Assembly: GCA_002455375.1 (NCBI GenBank) | Contig: DKKR01000072.1 | Span: 29,487 to 48,657, forward strand | DNA from: Bacteroidetes bacterium UBA6661 | Lineage (GTDB): Bacteria > Bacteroidota > Bacteroidia > AKYH767-A > OLB10 | Direction: 5' to 3' | DNA length: 19,171 nucleotides | Shown here: in pieces, positions 8,351 through 15,174 of the stretch | Numbering within the stretch: the stretch's first letter is position 1 | Layout of the letters: each line of letters starts with the position of its first letter | Position numbers and translations under genes: made by a program | The notes under the pieces: generated by a model | Told to the model about the DNA's origin: nothing | Seen by the model: only the letters and a program-made list of their open reading frames with translations | Database searches by the model: none

Positions 8351-8734
8351 ATGGATAAGCTGATTATTGAACCGGGCATAAAAACACCTCACATTATTTT
8401 TGACGCTGCCAATGGAAGTCTTGAAATTAAAGGTAAATCCATTCCGGAAAATTCAATTGAATTTTATAAGCCGGTTTACGATTGGCTCGATACTTATGCA
8501 ACGCAGCCCAAAGATCAAACCTTGCTGACAGTGCAATTAGAATATTTTAACACCAGCTCTTCTAAATGTTTGCTCGACTTGTTCAGGAAACTTGAAAACA
8601 TTCATTCTTCAGGCAAAGGAAAAGTAAATGTAAAATGGCTTTATGAGGAAGATGATGAAGACATTATGGAAGCCGGTGATGACTATCAGACCATCGTAAA
8701 ACTTCCTTTTAGTATCGAGAAAATTTCAGGATAA
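8351..8734 (+). CDS. siaC: SiaC-family regulatory phosphoprotein (DUF1987)
   Basis: Small cytosolic protein of 127 residues, a STAS-like domain related to anti-sigma-factor antagonists. The family marks are visible: TPHIIFD near the N-terminus, the PENSIEFYKPVYDWLD segment (32-47), and the YFNTSSSK loop. Counting from the first Met, the threonine of that loop is residue 68, the same number as the phospho-acceptor Thr68 of Pseudomonas SiaC. The C-terminus is acidic (EEDDEDIMEAGDD). It is very probably the substrate of the kinase encoded 10 bases upstream, the two forming an operon. Its output partner is not evident; in Pseudomonas it is the diguanylate cyclase SiaD. Its stop codon directly abuts the stop of the convergent aminopeptidase gene, with no terminator between. 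Confidence 0.9.
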   Translation: MDKLIIEPGIKTPHIIFDAANGSLEIKGKSIPENSIEFYKPVYDWLDTYATQPKDQTLLTVQLEYFNTSSSKCLLDLFRKLENIHSSGKGKVNVKWLYEEDDEDIMEAGDDYQTIVKLPFSIEKISG

Positions 8735-10576
8735 TTACTTTCCTTCAAAAATTTCGTCAATAGTTTTTACAGCAACAGCATGATAACCCGGACGTGCTGT
8801 TTGATAAACTTTTTCTATCCATGGTTTTAATGTTGTATCTGCTGCCGCTTTTCGGTAAAGTGGGGCAATAAATTTTCTGCGCCCTACTGTGTTTAGAAAA
8901 TTTTCTAATGCTTGATATGCAGGCTTGTAATGACAGGCAATAGCTATCATAAACCAATCAAATGCAATTTCCGAATTTTGAATTTGCGTGAAATGAAAAT
9001 GATTATCCAAAGCAACAGCTTTTTCGTAGGTCATCTCAGGAGCAACAGTACGCAGAAAATGCAGGTAATGATGTGTTGTCCATCTTGTAGTATCAGGTAT
9101 TGCAGAAGTTTTTATAAATGCAGCTGCAGCTTTTTCTACCGTATCAAAATAACGGCTTTTAATTACAGGAAGACTTTTAGGTAATCCTGTTCCATAAACC
9201 CATTCATCAACATTTACTTTTTGCTTTATGAGTGGATTCTCCTGCAGCAGATTGGCATCTAAATATTTTACAAATTTCTCTGTTGTCATAGTTTGAAATC
9301 GATGCTCTTCAAAATACTTTTTTAGAAATGCATCCCATACATCACGGCCGGCTGCTTCTTCAAGTGCCATCAGAAAAAACCTTCCCTTTTCATAAGCAAT
9401 ATCACCCATGCCATCATCAGGATCGCGGCCTTTGAGGTCGAGAAAAAGTTTAGTATCCGGATTGTTATCACCCATAACGGCAACGGTATGTTTCAGTTCA
9501 TTTTGCGAAAGCAAGTTCAGCATGTCGGCATAATCTTTTCCATAAATTTTTTCCATGATGCGCGATTCAAAGTAAACCGTAAAACCTTCATTTAGCCAAA
9601 AGTCGTTCCATGTAGCGTTGGTCACTAAATTACCGCTCCATGAATGTGCCAATTCATGCGCAATAAGGCTAACCAATGAACGGTCACCTGTGATGATTGT
9701 TGGTGTCGCAAATGTGACACATGGATTTTCCATCCCACCAAAAGGAAAGGAAGGTGGTAATACTAAAACATCATATTGTATCCAGGGATACTTTCCATAA
9801 AGCTGCTCAGCAGATGCAATCATGGCGGGTAAATCTGAAAACTCATGAAAAGCCTTGCCCAACATAACAGGTTCTGCGTAAATGCCACAACGGTTGTCAT
9901 AGGCTTTGTAAGCAAGGTCGCCAATGCTTAAGGCCATCAGGTATGATGGAACAGGCAAGGGCATTTTGAATGAATAGTTGCCATTGCCAATTTGTTTGGG
10001 GTTTTGCGGACAACTCATCAATGCCATAAGCTCTTTAGGACAATGAATGGTAGCTGTCCATGTGAATTTTATTCCAGGTGTATCTTGCAACGGTATCCAG
10101 CTGCGTGCCAGAATTGCCTCTGATTGTGTGAATAAAAACGGATATATTTTACCTGCTGTTTGCTCAGGTGATAGCCATTGCAATGCACGTGCATCGGGTG
10201 ATGTTTCATAATTAATAGTAACCACTTTTGTGCTTGCTGTAACAGGAATGGCAAGCTCACTGCCTAAAATTTCATCTGCAGGTTTTAAAATAAATTTAAC
10301 AGGTGCATCATTTACTTTTACACTTTCTATTTTCAGATTGTAGGTGTCTAAACGTAATGTGTCGGCATGGGTAAGATTCTTTACTTGCAAGTCAACAAAT
10401 CCAACTAATTTTTTAGTTGAGAAATCAGCTTTAAGATTCAGATCAAGATGCTGCACAACAATTTCTGCAGGGTTGGAGTAAGAGTGTGCATCTTTAATAT
10501 TTACTCCCCTTTCATCTCCCGGTTTATCAGCAAACATGGCAAATGGTATTAGCATTAAAAATAAAATACTTTTCAT
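8735..10576 (-). CDS. Exported M1-family zinc aminopeptidase (leukotriene A4 hydrolase-like)
   Basis: Zinc aminopeptidase of 613 residues with a signal peptide (1-16, MKSILFLMLIPFAMFA), so periplasmic or surface-exposed; removes N-terminal residues from peptides. The N-terminal beta-saddle domain is followed by the exopeptidase motif GGMEN (280-284), the zinc site HELAH (307-311) with the third ligand E330 in WLNEGFTVYFE, and the catalytic tyrosine Y395 in AYEKG. The remaining C-terminal part (about 445-613) is helical and fits the leukotriene A4 hydrolase-type C-terminal domain, making length and order those of this subfamily. The suicide-site Tyr that lies five residues before the catalytic Tyr in mammalian enzymes is Met390 here, so I do not infer epoxide hydrolase activity. 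Co-directional with and 10 bases after the acetyltransferase gene. Confidence 0.94.
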   Translation of the reverse strand: MKSILFLMLIPFAMFADKPGDERGVNIKDAHSYSNPAEIVVQHLDLNLKADFSTKKLVGFVDLQVKNLTHADTLRLDTYNLKIESVKVNDAPVKFILKPADEILGSELAIPVTASTKVVTINYETSPDARALQWLSPEQTAGKIYPFLFTQSEAILARSWIPLQDTPGIKFTWTATIHCPKELMALMSCPQNPKQIGNGNYSFKMPLPVPSYLMALSIGDLAYKAYDNRCGIYAEPVMLGKAFHEFSDLPAMIASAEQLYGKYPWIQYDVLVLPPSFPFGGMENPCVTFATPTIITGDRSLVSLIAHELAHSWSGNLVTNATWNDFWLNEGFTVYFESRIMEKIYGKDYADMLNLLSQNELKHTVAVMGDNNPDTKLFLDLKGRDPDDGMGDIAYEKGRFFLMALEEAAGRDVWDAFLKKYFEEHRFQTMTTEKFVKYLDANLLQENPLIKQKVNVDEWVYGTGLPKSLPVIKSRYFDTVEKAAAAFIKTSAIPDTTRWTTHHYLHFLRTVAPEMTYEKAVALDNHFHFTQIQNSEIAFDWFMIAIACHYKPAYQALENFLNTVGRRKFIAPLYRKAAADTTLKPWIEKVYQTARPGYHAVAVKTIDEIFEGK

Positions 10577-10586
10577 TGATTAATTA

Positions 10587-11033
10587 TTATGTTCTAAACA
10601 TATAAATGTGTGGAATATTATCTTCCATAAATTCTTCACTAATGACTGTAAATCCAAATGATTCATAGAATTTACAAAGATAACTTTGTGCCATAATTTT
10701 TATTGGGCTGTTTGGGAATAAGCTCCTACATTCATCTAATGCTTTTTCAACCACAAGTTTTCCCAAACCTGTTCGTCTTAGTTGTTGATGTGTAACAATG
10801 CGTCCAATTGAAACTTCATCATACAAAACACCGGGAGGAATAATTCGTGCATAGCCAACAGTTTGTTGATTTGCCAAAGCCATCAGATGAAAAGAAAGTT
10901 TGTCGGTTTTGTCAATATCACTATAAGGACAATTTTGCTCCACGATAAAGACCTGCTGCCTGATTTGTAAAAAATCATGCAGTTCATGTGCTGTAAGATC
11001 ATTAAACGGTTTAAACTTCCAGGAAATTTTCAT
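10587..11033 (-). CDS. elaA: GNAT-family N-acetyltransferase, ElaA type
   Basis: Acetyl-CoA-dependent N-acetyltransferase of 148 residues; the physiological acceptor of ElaA is not established. Recognised by LRLR/LQIRQQVFIVEQNCPYSDID (22-41), GYARI (60-64), the acetyl-CoA loop IGRIVTHQQLRRTGLGK (77-92, with R86-x-x-G89-x-G91), and the end FYESFGFTVISEEFMEDNIPHIYM. The ATG at 11033 is chosen because MKISW...FNDLTAHEL aligns with the start of known ElaA proteins; the open frame continues to 11072 but that extension is not ElaA-like. It is the first gene of a likely two-gene operon with the M1 aminopeptidase, 10 bases downstream. No convincing promoter was found in the 139 bases before it. Confidence 0.9.
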   Translation of the reverse strand: MKISWKFKPFNDLTAHELHDFLQIRQQVFIVEQNCPYSDIDKTDKLSFHLMALANQQTVGYARIIPPGVLYDEVSIGRIVTHQQLRRTGLGKLVVEKALDECRSLFPNSPIKIMAQSYLCKFYESFGFTVISEEFMEDNIPHIYMFRT

Positions 11034-11035
11034 TC

Positions 11036-11047
11036 TATGATGGCATG
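11036..11047 (+). repeat. 12-bp direct repeat, copy 1 (TATGATGGCATG)
   Basis: An exact copy lies at 11096-11107, 60 bases away in the same orientation. Both are in the intergenic region between the divergent elaA and DUF4271 genes; this copy begins 3 bases upstream of the elaA ATG. Confidence 0.6.
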
Positions 11048-11095
11048 ATAAGGCAGCGAATATAAAACACATTTTGTGAATAGAAAAAGAAGTAA

Positions 11096-11107
11096 TATGA
11101 TGGCATG
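11096..11107 (+). repeat. 12-bp direct repeat, copy 2 (TATGATGGCATG)
   Basis: Second exact copy of the repeat at 11036-11047. It lies 33 bases upstream of the TTTG of the candidate DUF4271 promoter, a plausible regulator-binding position, but no regulator is known. Confidence 0.6.
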
Positions 11108-11139
11108 CTTTGTTAGCAGCATTTTGATGATTAACATTA

Positions 11140-11167
11140 TTTGCATCAAACTAATTAAATAACTTTG
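11140..11167 (+). promoter_or_regulatory. Candidate promoter for the DUF4271-hemD operon (TTTG-N16-TAACTTTG)
   Basis: TTTG (11140-11143) and TAACTTTG (11160-11167) match both the -33 and -7 consensus elements of Bacteroidota promoters, with a 16-base spacer, one short of the usual range. The -7 element ends only 5 bases before the ATG at 11173, so transcription would begin at or almost at the start codon. Confidence 0.55.
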
Positions 11168-11172
11168 GCGCC

Positions 11173-12201
11173 ATGTCATGGCCACAACTTATTGTTACTG
11201 ACAGCAGCCGAAGTGGAAAGCTTCCTTTTGCTCCTTTCAAAAGGACACAGGAAGAGTCTGCACAGCAGCCAAAGGCCGATAAAATAATCAAGAAGGTTGT
11301 GAGGCAAAATCTCCCTATAAAAACCGATAGTATAAATGTTACTGCCACGGTTGTAGATACAATAAAACCTTTTGCAAACGATAGTGTTCAAGCTGCCAAT
11401 GATTCTTCAGTTGCAGATATGTCGAGATTGTTTCGTTTTACTGATGAGGAAAATGATGAACTGAACAATTCAGATCAACAATTTATTTCATCTTCGGCAT
11501 ATTTCAGGCAGCATCAGCTTGAGGTAAAATCTTTATCTCCACAATTATTTAATAAGACTGTTCCGGATTGGTTTACCATAGTCATTTTTTTTCTGATTGT
11601 GGGCATTACAACAGTAAAAGTTTTTTATCAGAATATTTTCAGGCAGTTGGTTGAGGCTGTTTACAGTTTTGCCGTTACCAATCAGGTGGTGCGCGATGAA
11701 AATTTGTTAGTGCAACGTGCATCAGTTTTGCTGAATGTAATTTTTTATTGTAGCTCCGGTTTGTTTTTTTATTGGATTAGCGTGCGCTACAATTGGAATC
11801 ATCCAATCTTAAATGAAGGGTTGTTGCGTTTTTTGTTTTTTGCTTTCGTGACAGCAGTTTTTTTTACTGTAAAAATGTTGTTGTTGAAACTTTTAGGAAC
11901 AATTTTTAATCTCGATAAACCGGTAGCTGTTTTTATTTTCTCCATTTTTTTGACTAACAATTTATTGGGTGTTTTACTGGTGCTGATTACTTCATTTATG
12001 GCATATTTATCCGGTGTGAGTCTGATAAATTACGTCTATCTGGTATTAGGAATTCTTTCTCTGGCATTTGTTTTTTTATTGTACAGGGCATTTTTGATTT
12101 CACGGACTGTGCAGGGTTATTCTTTGTATTATTTAATTTTATACTTTTGCACCCTTGAAATTGTACCGATTGTATTGATAATAAAACTTGCATCGGAGTA
12201 A
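11173..12201 (+). CDS. DUF4271 integral membrane protein
   Basis: Membrane protein of unknown function, 342 residues. A hydrophilic N-terminal part (1-132, rich in Ser, Asp and Lys, probably disordered) precedes a block of hydrophobic helices at about 133-152, 184-203, 216-241, 249-280 (probably two helices), 284-307 and 315-338. This arrangement and the downstream gene identify it as the DUF4271 family, which in Bacteroidota is usually encoded directly before uroporphyrinogen-III synthase. No catalytic motif or cofactor-binding pattern is visible to me. The start is uncertain: the ATG at 11173 sits immediately after the candidate promoter, so the mRNA may be leaderless, or translation may begin later (the next in-frame ATG is residue 83). 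hemD follows after 23 bases, so co-transcription is likely. Confidence 0.88.
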   Translation: MSWPQLIVTDSSRSGKLPFAPFKRTQEESAQQPKADKIIKKVVRQNLPIKTDSINVTATVVDTIKPFANDSVQAANDSSVADMSRLFRFTDEENDELNNSDQQFISSSAYFRQHQLEVKSLSPQLFNKTVPDWFTIVIFFLIVGITTVKVFYQNIFRQLVEAVYSFAVTNQVVRDENLLVQRASVLLNVIFYCSSGLFFYWISVRYNWNHPILNEGLLRFLFFAFVTAVFFTVKMLLLKLLGTIFNLDKPVAVFIFSIFLTNNLLGVLLVLITSFMAYLSGVSLINYVYLVLGILSLAFVFLLYRAFLISRTVQGYSLYYLILYFCTLEIVPIVLIIKLASE

Positions 12202-12224
12202 TTAAACAAGGTGATTAAAAAAGC

Positions 12225-12980
12225 ATGGCCGGAAATTCGAAAGTAAAGACAATACTCGTAACGCAACCCAAGCCCGAAACGGAAAAGAATCCATACTTTG
12301 ATCTTGCAAAAAAGTTCAATGTAAAAATAGATTTCCGTCCTTTTATTCAGATTGAAGGAATACCTGCAAAAGATTTTCGCAAAGACCGCGTTAACGTTGC
12401 AGAATTTCAGGCAGTGATTTTAACAAGTCGTCAGGCTGCCGACCATTATTTCAGAATGGCATCAGAAATGCGCATGACTAATTTTGATGAAGTGAAATTT
12501 TTCTGCGTGTCTGAGTCAACTGCCTTTTATCTCCAGAAATATATTACTTACCGCAAACGCAAAGTTTTTTATGGCAATAACAGCATAAACGATTTGACTG
12601 ATGTGTTGAAGAAACACAAGAAAGAAAAGTTTTTGCTGCCTTGCAGCGAAGTAATGAATCCCGACATCATTAATACCTTAAAAGATGGCGACCTTAATTT
12701 TATAACTGCTGCTATGTACAGAACTGTTAGCAGTGATCTTTCAGATGTGAATATTGAGTCGTTTGATATGATTGTGTTCTTCAGCCCATCGGGAGTTCAG
12801 TCGCTGTTGAAGAATTTTCCTAAATACAAACAAGGCAATACCAGAATTGCAACATTTGGCTTAAGCACATCGCAGACTGCAAAAGATGCTAAGTTAAAAG
12901 TAGAAGTTGAAGCACCTGTTCCGCAGGCACCAAGTATGACAATGGCTATTGAGCAGTATCTGAAAAAAGCTAACAAATAA
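12225..12980 (+). CDS. hemD: Uroporphyrinogen-III synthase, Bacteroidota type
   Basis: Cyclises hydroxymethylbilane to uroporphyrinogen III, inverting ring D, in the heme/siroheme/cobalamin pathway; cytosolic. The 251 residues show the two-domain family pattern: KTILVTQPKPETEKNPYFDLAKKF at the start, then the domain hinge with AVILTSRQAADHYF (65-78) and FFCVSESTAFYL, then LPCSEVMNPDIINTL (139-153), ALYRT-like AAMYRTVSS (162-170), FDMIVFFSPSGVQSLLKNF (180-198) and ATFGLSTSQTAKDAKL (210-225). HemD is poorly conserved overall; this version is the one typical of Bacteroidota. AAGGTG about 12 bases upstream could act as a ribosome-binding site. The stop is only 5 bases from the stop of the convergent anti-sigma gene, with no hairpin between. 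Confidence 0.92.
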   Translation: MAGNSKVKTILVTQPKPETEKNPYFDLAKKFNVKIDFRPFIQIEGIPAKDFRKDRVNVAEFQAVILTSRQAADHYFRMASEMRMTNFDEVKFFCVSESTAFYLQKYITYRKRKVFYGNNSINDLTDVLKKHKKEKFLLPCSEVMNPDIINTLKDGDLNFITAAMYRTVSSDLSDVNIESFDMIVFFSPSGVQSLLKNFPKYKQGNTRIATFGLSTSQTAKDAKLKVEVEAPVPQAPSMTMAIEQYLKKANK

Positions 12981-12985
12981 TTTTA

Positions 12986-14164
12986 TTATTTAATCTCACT
13001 GAGTTTTTGCTGAGCCGCTGTGGCATAAAATCCTTTAGCCGAAATTATTTTCTGCAATAACTCTTTTGCTTTATCCATCTCACCTTTTTGCAACAGCAGC
13101 AACGACCTGTGCCATGCAGACTCCTGATTAAATGTATTATTTGATTGCGCATCTAAACGGTCGAGGAAATGAAGTGCTTTATCATACTGCTGACTTTCGC
13201 TATAAGACATTGCCGTATAAAACAATGCATTTACATCGCTATGATTGTCTGAAAGTAAGAGTTGCAATTTGTTAATCGCAGAAGCGTATTTCTTATTGTT
13301 GTAATCAGCCAATGCTTCAGACAAAAAGTCCTGATATGCTATTGTGCGAGACTGCATGTTGTTTAACGTTTTGGATTTTTCCATATCCTTTCTCGATTCA
13401 TAACGGGCAGGAATGCCATTGTCTTCCTTTGTTATGTTCTTTTCGCGTTTGTACTCACCGGAATAGTCATACACTTTTAGTCCCTCAATATTTTTTGTTG
13501 CCGATTTCACAGGAGCAACAGCACCTGCCGATGCAGACTCAGTAGCGATGGGTGCTGCAACATCTACTGACGGTGGCTCGGCAACTGCCTCATTGTTCTG
13601 AACAGGTTCTGTTGCAGCAAAGGCTTTATCCTCTGTACTTGCTTTTGCTACCATTGCATTTTGTGCTGCCATAATATTTTTTGATGCTTGTTGCATTTTT
13701 TCTTCTGCCGGAGGAGGAGGTGGTTGAGGTTGAATGGTAGATTCATTCAATTTAGCATCGCTGTTGGATGGCGGTGTTTCTGTATTTAGTTTTTGTTGTG
13801 CAGCAGGTGTACTAATATGTTCCGCTGTGTTTTCTTGTTTGAAAGAATAATTAGAAATAATCCATCCCGTAGCAATTAAAATTGCAACAGATGCTGCAGC
13901 ATAATACCATCTGTTTATTGATGGTGTTTGCTTTGCAGAAGAAGGATATTTATCCGACACCTGCCTGATGGTTTCATCAAGTGGTTTCATAGAGGTCAAC
14001 AAGGCAAGGCCTTCTGCTGCATCGGAGCACAGTTCACAGTCTGTCAGGTGTTTTTCAATAGCATGCTTTTCGGCATCCGTCATTTTTCCCTGCACATATT
14101 TTGTCAGTCTCTCTTTACCAATGCAGTCAGAGGTTTTAAATATTTCAATTTTACGACTTGACAT
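12986..14164 (-). CDS. Membrane anti-sigma factor with zinc finger and periplasmic TPR-like tail
   Basis: Predicted anti-sigma factor of 392 residues. The N-terminal cytoplasmic domain is a zf-HC2-type zinc finger, with C14 and the H39-x3-C43-x2-C46 motif (HLTDCELC). One transmembrane helix (about 86-106, WYYAAASVAILIATGW) leads to a long periplasmic part: a Pro/Ala-rich low-complexity linker (about 107-260, including a run of five prolines) and a C-terminal helical region (about 278-392) that reads as TPR repeats (YNNKKYASAINKLQLLL, ALFYTAMSYSESQQYDKALHFLDRL, LLLLQKGEMDKAKELLQKI). The ATG at 14164 is preferred to the upstream one at 14206 because the finger begins shortly after it. It overlaps the end of the sigma-factor gene by 14 bases, so the pair is probably translationally coupled. 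It is inferred to sequester that sigma factor until a periplasmic signal arrives. Confidence 0.87.
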   Translation of the reverse strand: MSSRKIEIFKTSDCIGKERLTKYVQGKMTDAEKHAIEKHLTDCELCSDAAEGLALLTSMKPLDETIRQVSDKYPSSAKQTPSINRWYYAAASVAILIATGWIISNYSFKQENTAEHISTPAAQQKLNTETPPSNSDAKLNESTIQPQPPPPPAEEKMQQASKNIMAAQNAMVAKASTEDKAFAATEPVQNNEAVAEPPSVDVAAPIATESASAGAVAPVKSATKNIEGLKVYDYSGEYKREKNITKEDNGIPARYESRKDMEKSKTLNNMQSRTIAYQDFLSEALADYNNKKYASAINKLQLLLSDNHSDVNALFYTAMSYSESQQYDKALHFLDRLDAQSNNTFNQESAWHRSLLLLQKGEMDKAKELLQKIISAKGFYATAAQQKLSEIK

Positions 14165-14747
14165 GATTATTTTTCTCCATATAAATTCTGAGATTCCTTT
14201 TCCCATTCTGAATAAAACTCTTCACCTGCTTGAAGTCAAAACCTGTAAGGTCTGTTATTTCATTATAGCATTTTTCTTTCAGAAAAAACAACTCAATACA
14301 TATTCTTTGTTCTTCATTCAATGTTTTTATTGCTTCTTCAAGCATCACCAATTCTTTTTCTTTTTCATAGACTTGGTCAGTATTTTCTGTTACAAAGTCT
14401 GTTGTTGCAGCAATTTCATCGCGGTTGTAAATGTCTGCTCTGTTTTTTGCTGCCTGTTTGCTGCGCAATTGCATCAGACAAAAGTTTTGTGCCACACGAT
14501 GCACCCAGTACGAGAACTTCTGTACATCATGTTTTAACAAATCGGCATAAAGTTTTTCAAAAATCTGCAATACGGCATCTTTACTGTCGTCAACATCTTT
14601 AAGATACTTCATACACACACCAAACACTAAATGAGAATAGCGGTTAAACAGTACACCCACAGCTTGTTTATCACCTTGCTGACGATATTGCAACACAAGC
14701 TCTTCATCGCTAAGCGCATTCTTATCCTTACTCCGGATGAGCCACAT
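14151..14747 (-). CDS. ECF-type RNA polymerase sigma factor (sigma-70 family)
   Basis: Alternative sigma factor of 198 residues that should direct RNA polymerase to a dedicated promoter set. Region 2 spans about 30-98 (VLFNRYSHLVFGVCMKYLKDVDDSKDAVLQIFEKL, then WVHRVAQNFCLMQLRS), and region 4 spans about 139-190 (TLNEEQRICIELFFLKEKCYNEITDLTGFDFKQVKSFIQNGKRNLR), a helix-turn-helix for the -35 element. There is no region 3, as in ECF sigmas. The start at 14747 gives normal spacing to region 2. Transcribed first, overlapping the anti-sigma gene by 14 bases. Targets cannot be read from this window; autoregulation is common for such pairs but I see no duplicated promoter motif proving it. Confidence 0.93.
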   Translation of the reverse strand: MWLIRSKDKNALSDEELVLQYRQQGDKQAVGVLFNRYSHLVFGVCMKYLKDVDDSKDAVLQIFEKLYADLLKHDVQKFSYWVHRVAQNFCLMQLRSKQAAKNRADIYNRDEIAATTDFVTENTDQVYEKEKELVMLEEAIKTLNEEQRICIELFFLKEKCYNEITDLTGFDFKQVKSFIQNGKRNLRIYMEKNNHVKS

Positions 14748-14829
14748 AAATAATTTTTACTTTCTGATTAATGGTAGGATGCCCTGCTAAAAGCGATTCC
14801 ATAAAATAAACTCAAAATATCTTAAAAAA

Positions 14830-15108
14830 TTAAAGCACTACTTCTTGTATGACATGAATAGGAATATCTTTTCCTGCTTTTAATTCCACATGATCGTTGG
14901 TGACAGCCCAAACCGTTGTTTCTACCGCACAGGTGCCTTCAGTGGTTTCAAACACGATACGCACTTTTTGTTTGTAATCGTTTCCTAATGCCATGGCGCC
15001 ATCGAGCAAAATTTTTCGCCTTGCGCGATCAATTTCATTCGATAATACTTCGTGTTGAACAAAATGGTAGTCAGATAAATCTTCTTTAGCAATGATGGTG
15101 AGTTCCAT
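14830..15108 (-). CDS. Small conserved-looking protein of unknown function
   Basis: A 92-residue protein if started at the ATG at 15108 (MELTIIAKEDLSDYHFV); the frame runs a little further up to 15129. It looks soluble and beta-rich with a central helix (LSNEIDRARRKILLDGAMALGN), followed by alternating strands (KVRIVFETTEGTCAVETTVWAVTNDHVELKAG) and the end IPIHVIQEVVL. No signal peptide, membrane helix or known catalytic motif. From memory, very similar short proteins occur widely in Bacteroidota without an assigned function. It lies 67 bases after the beta-propeller gene on the same strand and 82 bases before the sigma gene, so operon membership is unclear. Confidence 0.75.
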   Translation of the reverse strand: MELTIIAKEDLSDYHFVQHEVLSNEIDRARRKILLDGAMALGNDYKQKVRIVFETTEGTCAVETTVWAVTNDHVELKAGKDIPIHVIQEVVL

Positions 15109-15174
15109 ATTGAGTGATTTTTGATACATCAGAGTTTTAGCGGCATATAAAAGTAGGCATTAATTCCGATATAT

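Noticed and set aside
13968..14537. 189-codon open frame on the plus strand
   Set aside because: It lies antisense to the sigma/anti-sigma genes, is rich in Phe/Cys/Leu as expected for the complement of coding DNA, and has no recognisable domain.
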